A stretch of 64,000 nucleotides of DNA from Acidovorax radicis (GCF_020510705.1 NZ_CP075184.1:1054001-1118000), one strand, 5' to 3'. Positions 34,761 to 42,877 are shown, counted from the stretch's first letter. Notes: generated by a model from the sequence alone, not told the origin. A program made the numbers and translations.

Positions 34761-36323
34761 ATGAGAACCGTTTATGCCACAGCACTTAAGGTCGGCAACC
34801 AATCCGACGTTTCAGCCTCACTGAACTACGTCGGTCGCTGGATACAGGACTGGTACCTTCGTCAACGCCTCTCCGTCGACGTTTTTCAGAGCCTGGGGGA
34901 AGGCGACTTAGCTGTCACACCCGCCGAAGGGCACCAGCTCTCCATTCAGCATCACACCACCAAGGACGCGCCCGACGAACAACTGGTAGACCTAAGGTGG
35001 ACCTACCCAGACCAATACGACAAGAGCTTGGGATGGGTCATCACCTTATCCCTGCTCAGGCAAGGCGATGGGCTGCTTCTGTCGCTGGAGTTGGCCGTGA
35101 TCGGCTTACAGCTGGTGATCGCGCCCGCAAGTATCAAGCTCGGCTCGCCTCGGCTCATCCGCGACATCGCTCGTCTTCGATCTATACGCCTTGACGGCTA
35201 CCCTTACAGTTTGACGCCCGAGCTTGTCGATGCAGAGCACGTCGAGTTGTTGGTGAGCGAGCTTACGGACTCGACTCGCCCGTATCCCATCGTTCTTGTG
35301 TCGAGGCGCGTGCAGGATGACATGCCATTGTTCAACTCAAACGAGTTAGCCGAACGTCTTGCCGGCGTGGCCAAGGTCTACGAATTGGCCGACAAGTGGG
35401 CAGCCTTCAGACTGACTGAAGAAGTCGGAAAAACTTTGACATGCTTTGGCGGTGCTGTTCGCCTGTACTGGCCTCGTTTCAATGTCCAGTCTGACCCGTT
35501 CACGCACCCGCTTTGGATGCCCTGGCAGTTCAAAGATGCTGATACCACCGAGCGCACGCTCGGCCAACTTAGCAACATTGTCTTTGATGCGGCGGCCTTT
35601 AGACATGTGGAGCCCCTCGCCATCTCGCGAATTCGCTCGACGGCGGAGCGAGAGGCTCGTGAGGCGGCTCGCAACAGCGGAGCGAAGTCTGAAGACGAAC
35701 TCATCGAAGACCTAATTACGATGGAGCAGAAACTCAAGAAAGTAGAGGCTACCAATGCGGAGCTGCTGCAAGAGAACAAGACCTTGCGCGAAAACACCGC
35801 GGCCCTAGTTGCGCATACCACTTGGAAGGCCCTGACTCCTTCTATCTTGCAAGCGCCAGACGCCGTCGCCGAGCCAGAGGCCCTGACGAGCGTTGTAGAG
35901 GTCGTGCGACAGACAGAAGCCATATCCAAGAATGTCCGTTTCTTGCCGTCTGCTCATTCTTCCGCCGCAGCCTCCCCCTACAAGCATCCAGAACGCGTAC
36001 AGGAAGCGCTTACAGCGCTGGAGGAAGTAGCGTCGATCTGGGGCGAGACTATCGAATTAGGCAAAGCTAATGGCTCCATTCGCCAGCTTTTCAAAACGCG
36101 AGGCTTCGACTATGCCGATGATGTATCACAGACATCTAAGGGCAAATGGAGCAGCGAGTACACCGCAACCTACAACGGCCAAGAACTAGACATCTCGCCA
36201 CACATCACCCTGGGTGCGAAGCAGCCCGACACATGTCTCTCAATCCACTGGGCTTGGCACAAGGACGAAAAGGTAGCGGTGGTAGCGCACGTGGGGCGCC
36301 ACAAGACCAACACCAAGACATAG
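34761..36323 (+). CDS. Uncharacterised 520-residue coiled-coil protein, candidate defence gene
   Basis: The start MRTVYATALK is chosen for the purine-rich site GAGGGAG 10 bases before it. No enzyme motif is recognisable. The N-terminal region (about 1-230) looks mixed alpha/beta and includes GGAVRLYWPRF (230-240). A heptad-like coiled coil spans about 311-352 (EQKLKKVEATNAELL, QENKTLRENTAALV). The C-terminal domain (about 400-520) ends in strands ITLGAKQPDTCLSIHWAW and VVAHVGRHKTNT. It is a single gene, opposite in direction to the satellite genes, lower in GC than neighbours, and has its own terminator. Similar lone coiled-coil proteins occur in defence islands from memory; the function is unknown. 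Confidence 0.8.
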   Translation: MRTVYATALKVGNQSDVSASLNYVGRWIQDWYLRQRLSVDVFQSLGEGDLAVTPAEGHQLSIQHHTTKDAPDEQLVDLRWTYPDQYDKSLGWVITLSLLRQGDGLLLSLELAVIGLQLVIAPASIKLGSPRLIRDIARLRSIRLDGYPYSLTPELVDAEHVELLVSELTDSTRPYPIVLVSRRVQDDMPLFNSNELAERLAGVAKVYELADKWAAFRLTEEVGKTLTCFGGAVRLYWPRFNVQSDPFTHPLWMPWQFKDADTTERTLGQLSNIVFDAAAFRHVEPLAISRIRSTAEREAREAARNSGAKSEDELIEDLITMEQKLKKVEATNAELLQENKTLRENTAALVAHTTWKALTPSILQAPDAVAEPEALTSVVEVVRQTEAISKNVRFLPSAHSSAAASPYKHPERVQEALTALEEVASIWGETIELGKANGSIRQLFKTRGFDYADDVSQTSKGKWSSEYTATYNGQELDISPHITLGAKQPDTCLSIHWAWHKDEKVAVVAHVGRHKTNTKT

Positions 36324-36391
36324 ATTGTCTCTGCTTTCGGAGGCTGAAATAGCGGGCTGCAAAGTCCGGTCTTGGTCGAATCCCACCCAAT

Positions 36392-36424
36392 AAAAAAGCC
36401 CCGACATCACTGCCGGGGCTTTTA
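36392..36424. terminator. Bidirectional rho-independent terminator
   Basis: AGCCCCG and CGGGGCT form a 7-bp GC stem with a 10-base loop, flanked by A6 on the left and T4 on the right. It lies 74 bases after the 520-residue gene and 46 bases past the stop of the leftward satellite operon, so it can end both converging transcripts. Confidence 0.8.
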
Positions 36425-36469
36425 CATTTCAGCACCAGGGCCTGCCCCTGGCGTCATTCATCGAGGCAC

Positions 36470-37183
36470 TCAGGCCGCAGCGCTGGCCTCCGCCCGCAAC
36501 TGCCGCACCTGCATCGGACTGAGGAACTTACGCCCCTCAAACGCCCCCAGCTCCAGCACACCCAGTTCAGCCACCTGTGGCTTTTTCTCCGCCTCCGGCC
36601 GCGCCAGCGCCGCCGCCTTCAAGCTGTTCCAGATGAACCCCATGCGGTAGCCCTGCACGTCGCCACTGAGCTTGTCGATGCCCGAGGCCTCCGGCGCATG
36701 GGTCACCAGCGCCATGGCCCGCGAGAGCTTCTCTTCGCAGTCCGCCAAGGCCTTGAAGGCTTCGAGCCGCGCATAGGCGGTGTAGGCCCCATCGTGGGCA
36801 TCTGCAAAGGCCGAGGCCGCACTCGATGCACCCGCTTGGATGTCCAGAGACGTGCGCTCCGAATCCGCCAGCGCCGTGCGCAGTTCCTCCGCGATGGCCA
36901 GGGCATCGTTCTTGGTGAACAAAGCCGACTGCACCGCCTTGGTCTTCTCGTAGTTCGAAGCTGCGAGCAGCTGCTTGAATTCGTTCGTGGCCGCCTCGGC
37001 CGCGCCCTCATTGGTGGCGATCTTCTCGCGCAGGTCCGCATGGCGCACCAGCAGCTGCGCATAGACCTTGCCCGCCCCCTCGGTGTGCGCCTTGCGGGCA
37101 TTGGCAAGCCGCTGCATTGCCTCATTGAATGCGGCCTGGGCCTGGGCCAGCTGAATTTGAATCGGGGTCTTTGTGGTCGTCAT
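36470..37183 (-). CDS. Hypothetical helical protein of the satellite
   Basis: A 237-residue protein starting at MTTTKTPIQIQ, the first codon with a good leader after the preceding gene. It is almost entirely alpha-helical and Ala/Glu/Lys-rich, with probable coiled coils (AQAAFNEAMQRLANARKA, ATNEFKQLLAASNYEKTK). There is no membrane segment or signal. It is the last gene of the leftward operon. Its size and helical content recall the P4 capsid-size protein Sid (about 244 residues), but I see no sequence match; this is only a hypothesis. Confidence 0.65.
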   Translation of the reverse strand: MTTTKTPIQIQLAQAQAAFNEAMQRLANARKAHTEGAGKVYAQLLVRHADLREKIATNEGAAEAATNEFKQLLAASNYEKTKAVQSALFTKNDALAIAEELRTALADSERTSLDIQAGASSAASAFADAHDGAYTAYARLEAFKALADCEEKLSRAMALVTHAPEASGIDKLSGDVQGYRMGFIWNSLKAAALARPEAEKKPQVAELGVLELGAFEGRKFLSPMQVRQLRAEASAAA

Positions 37184-37197
37184 GGTGGTGATTCCTT

Positions 37198-37404
37198 TCA
37201 GCAATCGGTGAGCTTGATTTCTGCGGTCTGGGCCTGGCCAGAGTCGGTGCTGAACTGCAGCGACAGCTTCTGATCGGCGGCGGAGAACTCCCCGGTGATC
37301 TTGTGCAGCGCGCTGCGCGCCTGGGTGTACTCCGACAGGGCGGATTCGAGCTTGCGATTGGCAGACACATAGGCCGCGCGGGCCTGGGTTTCGTTGGCGA
37401 ACAT
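37198..37404 (-). CDS. Small hypothetical protein of the satellite
   Basis: A 68-residue protein starting at MFANETQARA, 14 bases before the start of the next leftward gene. It is hydrophilic and helical at the N-terminus, with a possible beta hairpin at the end (LSLQFSTDSGQAQTAEIKL). I recognise no family. Tight spacing with the 237-residue gene suggests cotranslation and perhaps a complex. Confidence 0.6.
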   Translation of the reverse strand: MFANETQARAAYVSANRKLESALSEYTQARSALHKITGEFSAADQKLSLQFSTDSGQAQTAEIKLTDC

Positions 37405-37486
37405 GGTGGATCTCTTGAAAGTAAAAGGGCGTTGAAGAAAGAAGAAACAAAGGAACAGCGGACAAACAGATGCAGGGGCCAGGCGC

Positions 37487-37876
37487 TCAATCGGCATCGA
37501 GCCACTCGATAAACCCGGTCTCCTGCAGATGGCTGCGCGCCACATGCCGGGTCGCTGGTGAGAGCTTGCCGATGAGGGCCCGCAACACCGTGCGCAAAAC
37601 CTGCAAACGGACCGCCAAGGGCTCATGCTTGGCACGCAAGGCCGTTAGCTCTGCGGCCTGCGTCTCGCAGCGCTTGCGGGTTGCATCGAGCTGCGTGCGC
37701 AGCGCCTGGGCGTCGTCGCGCAGGGCAGGGACGGGCAGAGGCAAGGCCAGCGACCCACCCGTGCGCAGCGCCTGCAGCTCCGCCTTGCGTTTCTCGCGGT
37801 GCCTGCGCTGGCGCTCTGCACCGGACATGGCCACCTTGGGCGCAGCCGCTTGGGGTGATGTGGTGCGCTGGTTCAT
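37487..37876 (-). CDS. Hypothetical basic coiled-coil protein of the satellite
   Basis: A 129-residue protein. A basic segment SGAERQRRHREKRKAELQAL (19-37) is followed by a Leu/Ala-rich heptad region (about 50-100) and ends GFIEWLDAD. Basic-plus-coil layouts are seen in small DNA-binding or replication accessory proteins. The start overlaps the stop of the 187-residue gene as ATGA. No family was recognised. Confidence 0.6.
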   Translation of the reverse strand: MNQRTTSPQAAAPKVAMSGAERQRRHREKRKAELQALRTGGSLALPLPVPALRDDAQALRTQLDATRKRCETQAAELTALRAKHEPLAVRLQVLRTVLRALIGKLSPATRHVARSHLQETGFIEWLDAD

Positions 37877-38436
37877 AGCGCCCCCAGCTCCAGCGAATGC
37901 GGGTGGAAGAAGTGGCAGTGCTGCAGCACGTCCGGTGCAGGCATGAACCAGGGATTGACCCCGGGCATCTGTCCACGCTGGGCCACCGCACAGTTCCCTT
38001 TGCGCTGCAGGTGCATGCAGTCCCTGCAGCGATGGCGCTCGTCATCAATGAACAGCGCGCCACGCAACCTCAGTAGGGCCACAAGGCCCGCGCGGTGGTC
38101 GCGAATGGCCACCCGCTGGTCAGGGCGCAAGCTGCTCGCGGGCGAGACCTGCAAGGCTCCGGTGTCCGTCACGGTCAGGGCCAAACCTGCGGATTCGAGG
38201 GTCTGCAGAATGCCCCGGGCGGCCGTGGCCAGGGCCTTGTCGGCATCGGTCAATCCAGCGTCAGCGCAAAACGTGGACGCGCCATCCGCTGGACAGAACC
38301 CACCAAAGCCCACCAAACCCACCACGGCGGGCTCGCGCGAATCGACGTCAGGGAAAATCGTGGTCGGTCGATTCGCTGGCAGAAACCCACCATTTGCCAC
38401 CAAACCCACCAAGGGTGAAGTTGGCGCGGTCATCAC
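37873..38436 (-). CDS. Hypothetical protein with TubC-like segment, Cys/His cluster and repeat-derived N-terminus
   Basis: A 187-residue protein coupled by ATGA overlaps to both neighbours. Residues ~8-58 contain two copies of a VGLVxxGGFxPA peptide, encoded by the GGTGGGTTT repeat family. The middle (about 65-125) resembles the TubC docking-like helix-strand fold (GLALTVTDTGALQVSPAS, then DHRAGLVALLRL). The C-terminus has a potential zinc site: CRDCMHLQRKGNC and QHCHFFHPH. Similar modules occur near plasmid or phage primase genes. The function is unknown. Confidence 0.6.
   Translation of the reverse strand: MMTAPTSPLVGLVANGGFLPANRPTTIFPDVDSREPAVVGLVGFGGFCPADGASTFCADAGLTDADKALATAARGILQTLESAGLALTVTDTGALQVSPASSLRPDQRVAIRDHRAGLVALLRLRGALFIDDERHRCRDCMHLQRKGNCAVAQRGQMPGVNPWFMPAPDVLQHCHFFHPHSLELGAL
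38274..38413. repeat. GGTGGGTTT-family repeats inside the 187-residue gene (2 copies)
   Basis: Two inverted-orientation copies (38274-38330 and 38362-38413) of a unit with GGTGGGTTTGGTGGG followed by TTCTGNCCAGCG and GATGGCGCG. On the coding strand they read VGLVGFGGFCPADGAS and VGLVANGGFLPANR. They belong to the family described at 38.48-38.70 kb and 43.0-44.35 kb. Confidence 0.75.
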
Positions 38437-41400
38437 TCGAACACCTCCACGTCATCCGCCGTAGCTCCATCGCTGGCGCGTCCATCGGCCTTCAAACTCC
38501 CACCAGAAGGCACCAAACCCACCAAACGGCCCCCTTGGGCACCTGTTGCGGGCGCCTGTTTGGTGGGTTTGGTGCCAATTGGTGGGTTCTGGCCAGCGGA
38601 TGGCGCGTCCTGCATCGGCTGTTGTACATCGCCCCCGTTGGTGGGTTTGGTGCCAATTGGTGGGTTCAGGTCAGCGAATGGCGCGTCCTGCATCGGGCCT
38701 TGCGCATCCGCATCCAAGGGATTGGCGGGAGTGGATGAGCGCAGCTGAGAAACGGCCCAATGCAAAACCCCCGCCCGCAGGCCCACACGCACAAACAGCT
38801 TTCCGGCCACGATGCGCCCGGTCATCCGCTCGATCCAGCGCCCCAGCATCCGGGAGTTCACACGGCCAGACTGCCCGGCAATGTCATCCACCGCGCTGCC
38901 CAGGCGGTCGTCGGTATCGGCACGGCGAATGACTGTGGCCACTGTCGTCTGCATGCTGCCAAACGCCGCATGCCAAGCCTCCAGCATCGCCGCGAGCTTG
39001 GTTGTCTCGGGGTCTTGCTCGAACGCCCTGGCAGCGGCCTCCATGGGGTCCGCCAAGGTCGGCAGCTCAGGGTCAGCAGCCTGTCGCACCAGCCCCGCCA
39101 GCCAGCACAGCGGCTGCCGCACCAGATCATCCCAATGCTCAAAGCTCGCCGTGCGCCCCTTGGCCACCTTGGGCCGCCCGGCCGTGATGTAGGCCCGCAC
39201 GATGGTCAGAGCCGCCACCACATACTGCAGGCGCTCATTCGTGATCATCTGCGCGGGGTCGAACGCAAAGTCCCGCGTGTACGGCTTCTCGCTCTGCGTA
39301 TCAATCCGAGCCGTCAGCACCCGGCGGCAGGTGTCCGAAGTCATGCGCAGGTTGTTGCCCGTGGCGATGAACAGCGCCCGGTTCGGCAGCGTCATGGTCT
39401 CGCTGCTGCCCAGGATGCGGTCGGCAAAGGTCGGGGCCGTGAGGAACGCATCCAGGGATGCAGAGCCCAGCGGCTCACGCACGTTGTCCCACAGCACCAC
39501 GCGCTGCCCTTCGCGCAGCACGGCGAACAGGCGCTTGCGGGTTTCTTCGTCGGTGTCTGCTGGCGGCAGGATGGCCGGGTCACTTCCCATCGCCAGGATG
39601 CCGATGCAGCGCGCGAGCAAGGTCTTGCCGCTGCCAGCGGCCGGGGCGTCCAGGCCGATACCGGGAGCGGTTGGCAGACTGGCCCGCAACGCGGCCGACA
39701 GCAGCCCATGCAGCACCACACCGCGTGCCACGTCATCGACCAGCGGGAACAGCGCGAGAGGCCGCCAAAGGAACCGCAGGGCCGCGAGTGCGTCCGCAGG
39801 CGTAGGACTGCTGGGCACCTTCGGTGGGTTGGGATGCTCGCTGTAGAACAGCAGGCCGGAAACGTCATCGTGGCCAGGGCGATCCAGAATGCTCCCATCG
39901 AGCCGCAAGGTCGGTGCCGTGACCACGGCCACCAGCTTCTTAAACCCCCGCTCGCCATGCTTGGCCAGGATGGCGCGCGCCACGCCCAGCGGCGCGTCTT
40001 CGGCGCCTTCCTCGGTCTGGTCATCACCGGCCGAGTCCTTGCGCTTGCGCACCGAATAGAAGTCGCACACGCGCCCCATGTGGTCGGTCAACCAGTCCGG
40101 TGACACCGGCCGCGCCTTGCCCTCGCTGACATAGGCAATTGCGCCCTCGCCGTAGTCGAACAGCTCCCCGCGCGACTTCAAAACCGACAGAACCGCATCG
40201 GTCGTGGCCACTCGCATGCCCCGGCCAATCTGCACCCGTGCCGATTGCCGCATCAGCTCAAAGCGCATGCCGCCATGGCGGTGCGTGTAGAGGTAGGGCC
40301 GCTGGCCGCTTTTGAGATTGACGACAGCCACGCGGCGGTCTTGGTCCGGGTCCAGTGGGTCCGCGAACTGCGCGTTGTGCCAGCGGTCCGGGGCGTCGAG
40401 GATCTCGCCCACGGAGACCGCTTCACCCTCCGCCGATGTGAGCATGAAATGCCCCATCAACACGCGCTTCTCGCTGGCCCGCACCAGCACGTCCCGAGCC
40501 TTCTCCAACGGTATGCCGCGCCGCATCGCAAGCGATGGCGCCTTGGCATTGGCCCAGCGCTCGCGCTGCGTGGCGCATTGCCCGGCGATGGCCTCGCGCT
40601 TGGCCCGCTTCATGTGCTGAACCTGCTTGCGCGTCTCGCCATCGCATTCGATCAGGCCCAGGTCGAATAGGGCGGAAGGATCGCCATAGATGCGCGCAGC
40701 AGCGCCCGGCCGGTCCAGGCCATCGAGCAGCACCGGCGGTGCACAGAAGTCCAGCCGCTCGGGTTGCCACACCGTCGCATCAATGAGGGACCGTTCGAGC
40801 GCTTGTCCCGCGCGGCCGACTTCATACCAGCCCTGGCCAAAGGCCCACAGCAGCGTGAACAGCGTCTTGCCCGCATCGGGAATGCGTGAGGCATCACGCA
40901 CAGGGATGTAGAGCCGATGGCGGTCCAGCCCGGAGAGTGCGCGCCCATCGGGCGCCTGCACACCCGCAGAGCAGCTCGGGCGCCAGAGCATGGGCGCATC
41001 AGCCAGCGCGGGGCAGGCATCGATCAAGCGCTGGCGCAGTTCATCGGCGTTCAGTTCGCCATTCGGGCAGCCGTCATGGTCCAGCATCAGAACGCCCGGC
41101 CCTCGCGGAAACGCGAAGTGCTGGCGCGTGCGGGAGATGGCCCCCTGAACGCCATTCACTCCCTCGTCCACCTGCGCATCGCGTTCGGCCAAGATGGCGG
41201 CCTGTTCCTGCGCACAGATACCCCAGCCCACGGCCTGGGCCGGGTTGAGCTGGTCCAGTGCGTTGGCCAGCTCTTGCAGGCCCGACACGCGCACACACTG
41301 CGCGGTCCCGGCCATCATCGAAGCGGCGGCCTGTTTGTTCAGCGTGCCATCGCGGTTCAGGCTCAGCACCTTGGTAAGCCGTTCGGGCTCGGTGGAGGTG

Positions 41401-41519
41401 AACACGGTGAACTGCAGCGCCGGGGCGCGGGTTGGTGCTGCCGTTGGTGCCGGGGCCTGCGTGCTGGTGTCGTTGTGTGCCGCGCCCGTGCTTGTGGCGT
41501 TGGCCTTGTTCTTTGCCAT
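38433..41519 (-). CDS. Large primase/helicase-like replication ATPase of the satellite
   Basis: A 1028-residue protein starting at MAKNKANATS (signals upstream are poor). The N-terminal part has LDHDG (Asp147/Asp149) and a downstream LDRHRLYIPVRD region, consistent with an archaeo-eukaryotic-type primase site. The C-terminal ATPase has Walker A APAAGSGKTLLA (about 625-636) and Walker B VVLWDN (674-679), then an Arg-rich sensor region RALFIATGNNLRM. The order primase then ATPase matches P4 alpha-type replication proteins. The last ~75 residues are made of repeat-family DNA: two 26-residue units with NPPIGTKPT and one reversed copy. It is coupled to the next gene by ATGA. Confidence 0.75.
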   Translation of the reverse strand: MAKNKANATSTGAAHNDTSTQAPAPTAAPTRAPALQFTVFTSTEPERLTKVLSLNRDGTLNKQAAASMMAGTAQCVRVSGLQELANALDQLNPAQAVGWGICAQEQAAILAERDAQVDEGVNGVQGAISRTRQHFAFPRGPGVLMLDHDGCPNGELNADELRQRLIDACPALADAPMLWRPSCSAGVQAPDGRALSGLDRHRLYIPVRDASRIPDAGKTLFTLLWAFGQGWYEVGRAGQALERSLIDATVWQPERLDFCAPPVLLDGLDRPGAAARIYGDPSALFDLGLIECDGETRKQVQHMKRAKREAIAGQCATQRERWANAKAPSLAMRRGIPLEKARDVLVRASEKRVLMGHFMLTSAEGEAVSVGEILDAPDRWHNAQFADPLDPDQDRRVAVVNLKSGQRPYLYTHRHGGMRFELMRQSARVQIGRGMRVATTDAVLSVLKSRGELFDYGEGAIAYVSEGKARPVSPDWLTDHMGRVCDFYSVRKRKDSAGDDQTEEGAEDAPLGVARAILAKHGERGFKKLVAVVTAPTLRLDGSILDRPGHDDVSGLLFYSEHPNPPKVPSSPTPADALAALRFLWRPLALFPLVDDVARGVVLHGLLSAALRASLPTAPGIGLDAPAAGSGKTLLARCIGILAMGSDPAILPPADTDEETRKRLFAVLREGQRVVLWDNVREPLGSASLDAFLTAPTFADRILGSSETMTLPNRALFIATGNNLRMTSDTCRRVLTARIDTQSEKPYTRDFAFDPAQMITNERLQYVVAALTIVRAYITAGRPKVAKGRTASFEHWDDLVRQPLCWLAGLVRQAADPELPTLADPMEAAARAFEQDPETTKLAAMLEAWHAAFGSMQTTVATVIRRADTDDRLGSAVDDIAGQSGRVNSRMLGRWIERMTGRIVAGKLFVRVGLRAGVLHWAVSQLRSSTPANPLDADAQGPMQDAPFADLNPPIGTKPTNGGDVQQPMQDAPSAGQNPPIGTKPTKQAPATGAQGGRLVGLVPSGGSLKADGRASDGATADDVEVFE
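38478..38696. repeat. GGTGGGTTT-family repeats in the 3' end of the primase gene (3 copies)
   Basis: Two direct copies (38559-38618 and 38638-38696, period 78 bp) share TTGGTGGGTTTGGTGCC, AATTGGTGGGTTC and ATGGCGCGTCCTGCATCGG. A third copy at 38478-38526 is inverted. An 18-bp stem, GGCACCAAACCCACCAAA (38509-38526) with its exact complement at 38559-38576, would form a long hairpin with a 32-base loop. The 78-bp period keeps the reading frame. Confidence 0.85.
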
Positions 41520-41529
41520 GGTGATTCCT

Positions 41530-42264
41530 TCAAACGTTGGGGGCGGTGTGTGCCGTGGAGAGGTGCAAGGCCTGCGGCATGCGCGGCGGCGTGATGGTCT
41601 GCACGTAGCTGGTGAGCCCGCAGCGCGCCGCCTTGCGCGCCAGCTCGCAGGCGGGCACTGCGTGTGCCGCTTCGCTGGTGTCGGTGAACACATGCAGATG
41701 CGTCACTTCACGCGGCCACCGGAAATGCGCGAGTGCTGCAGCGTCTGCAACCGCCCACACCGGTATGCGCAGGGCAGCCGCAAAGCGCAGCGCGGACACG
41801 ACACCAACGGCCACACCCAGCACCACACCATCGGCCTGGACCAGCGGGGCCGACAGGCGCACAGCCGCACCCTTGATATGCCCATCCGTGCCCGTGGCCT
41901 TGATGAACGAAGGCACCGGGGCGGGCGTGCCGCGTGCGGTCAGATAGAAGCGCTGCAGGGCCACGGTATGGCGCACGGCAGGCTTGAACAGGCCCTGCGG
42001 ATGCACGTCGATTTCCAGCACCGCGAGCAGCGCGGGAAAGGTGCCAATGCATGCGGCGCGGCCCTGGCTGTCGGTGTGCCAGTAGTCGAGCGCCGGATGC
42101 AGCCGCAGCGCATCGGGCGATGTGCTGGTGATGCCCTGGCGCTGCAAATAGCGGTCTGCAGCATCGCCCGATGCAATGGCCTGTGCCTCGCTCCACAACT
42201 GGGCGATGCGCTGGCGGTTCTGTTCGTAGGCGTGCTGGAGGTTGTGGCGAACGGGCGCGTTCAT
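41530..42264 (-). CDS. TOPRIM-fold primase-like protein with degenerate catalytic residues
   Basis: A 244-residue protein 10 bases upstream of the large ATPase gene. The N-terminus (AEAQAIASGDAADRYLQRQGI) and LTARGTPAP resemble the DUF7146/TOPRIM_3 primases of plasmids and phages. The TOPRIM part lies at about 140-220. The usual motif-I Glu is Val153 (VAVGVVSAL) and the DxD motif reads Asp195-Thr-Ser (FTDTS), so the metal site looks lost. It may act as a structural partner of the primase. It starts inside an ATGA overlap with the 48-residue gene. Confidence 0.7.
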   Translation of the reverse strand: MNAPVRHNLQHAYEQNRQRIAQLWSEAQAIASGDAADRYLQRQGITSTSPDALRLHPALDYWHTDSQGRAACIGTFPALLAVLEIDVHPQGLFKPAVRHTVALQRFYLTARGTPAPVPSFIKATGTDGHIKGAAVRLSAPLVQADGVVLGVAVGVVSALRFAAALRIPVWAVADAAALAHFRWPREVTHLHVFTDTSEAAHAVPACELARKAARCGLTSYVQTITPPRMPQALHLSTAHTAPNV

Positions 42265-42407
42265 GACACCCTCCGCACGCTCAGCAAACGCAGATATCCA
42301 AAGCGGTCAAACGCTGCGGATTCAATGGCCACATGGGATGCGGCCTGCTGGGTGTAGCGGTGGAATGCGCCCGCCCCGTCAATGCACTTGATGAGGTAGG
42401 TCTTCAT
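42261..42407 (-). CDS. 48-residue hypothetical protein
   Basis: A very short gene supported by double translational coupling: its ATG overlaps the stop of the upstream gene as ATGA, and its TGA overlaps the start of the TOPRIM gene as ATGA. The product MKTYLIKCIDGAGAFHRYTQ onward is compact, with strand-helix character and an RFGYLRLLSV end. No family is recognised. Such small proteins are common ahead of primase genes in satellites and plasmids. Confidence 0.65.
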   Translation of the reverse strand: MKTYLIKCIDGAGAFHRYTQQAASHVAIESAAFDRFGYLRLLSVRRVS

Positions 42408-42739
42408 TGCAGGGTCTCCCGCGCCGCCAGCGCTGCGCGCAGGTTGGCAATCGTCACCTCCAGGTCATCGACCCGGCGGCTGATTTCGCTGTTGACCATG
42501 CGCAGCAGGGCGCCGAGCTGGTCGCGCGAGGCCGTCACGTTCTGGCTGTCTTGCGCGCCGTACGGCGTTACAAGGGCCTCGACAGCGGCAAAGCCTTGCA
42601 GGGCGGTGCGCAGTTCGGCCGCGTTGTCTTGCGCGTCAATTACGAGAGACGAGGCGGGGCGATAGGAGGAAGAAGAAAAGTCCTGCGCGCATGCGGCGGC
42701 AGAGGGCGCGTTTGCGCCCGTGGGGATACGGTCAGCCAT
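42404..42739 (-). CDS. Hypothetical helical protein, first gene of the satellite replication operon
   Basis: A 111-residue protein starting at MADRIPTGAN, with a strong GGAGG 6 bases before the ATG. The first 40 residues are low-complexity. Residues ~60-111 form an amphipathic helix region (LGALLRMVNSEISRRVDDLE and ANLRAALAARETL). It directly follows the antisense RNA leader and would be the first gene whose expression that RNA controls, where P4 has its kil/orf88 genes. No homology was recognised. Confidence 0.65.
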   Translation of the reverse strand: MADRIPTGANAPSAAACAQDFSSSSYRPASSLVIDAQDNAAELRTALQGFAAVEALVTPYGAQDSQNVTASRDQLGALLRMVNSEISRRVDDLEVTIANLRAALAARETLQ

Positions 42740-42783
42740 GGGAGGCCTCCAAGCGAGTTCGGTTTGCAAAAACCGTCGCTACC

Positions 42784-42793
42784 GAGACCAATC
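42784..42793 (-). promoter_or_regulatory. Target box seqC-like of the antisense RNA
   Basis: The minus strand reads GATTGGTCTC. Its TTGGTCT core is complementary to AGACCAA in the adjacent structured RNA (42815-42821). The same ten bases occur at 42957-42966, so two target boxes flank the RNA as seqA and seqC do in phage P4. Confidence 0.6.
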
Positions 42794-42799
42794 GGTGGC

Positions 42800-42877
42800 G
42801 GCGGCTCGAACAGGTTGGTCTACCGGGAACCCGCTTGCGCGAACCGGCGAGCCTTGCGGCTCCCTGCCCGAGCCGCC
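42800..42877 (-). ncRNA. P4 CI / C4-like antisense immunity RNA
   Basis: On the minus strand this 78-base segment is closed by a perfect 9-bp stem (GGCGGCTCG at 42869-42877 with its complement at 42800-42808). Inside are GAGCC-GCAA-GGCTC (42849-42862), a CGC-GCAA-GCG hairpin (42832-42841 area) and a GGTT/AACC stem presenting GTAGACC. AGACCAA is complementary to TTGGTCT in two identical GATTGGTCTC boxes, one 80 bases upstream and one 7 bases downstream. That is the logic of P4 CI RNA (seqB) with seqA and seqC, which stops transcription early and gives immunity. The family label is inferred from structure, position and the AlpA, Ogr/Delta and primase genes nearby. Confidence 0.65.

Noticed and set aside
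36340..36400. A GGTCGAATCCCA string resembling a tRNA T-arm, considered as a left att site
   Set aside because: It does not match the 3' end of tRNA-Arg(CCU) beyond a few bases and has no supporting stem.
38274..38700. CRISPR array, suggested by regularly recurring CCACCAAACCCACC strings
   Set aside because: Copies differ in spacing and orientation, lie inside coding frames, and have no unique equal-length spacers or cas genes.
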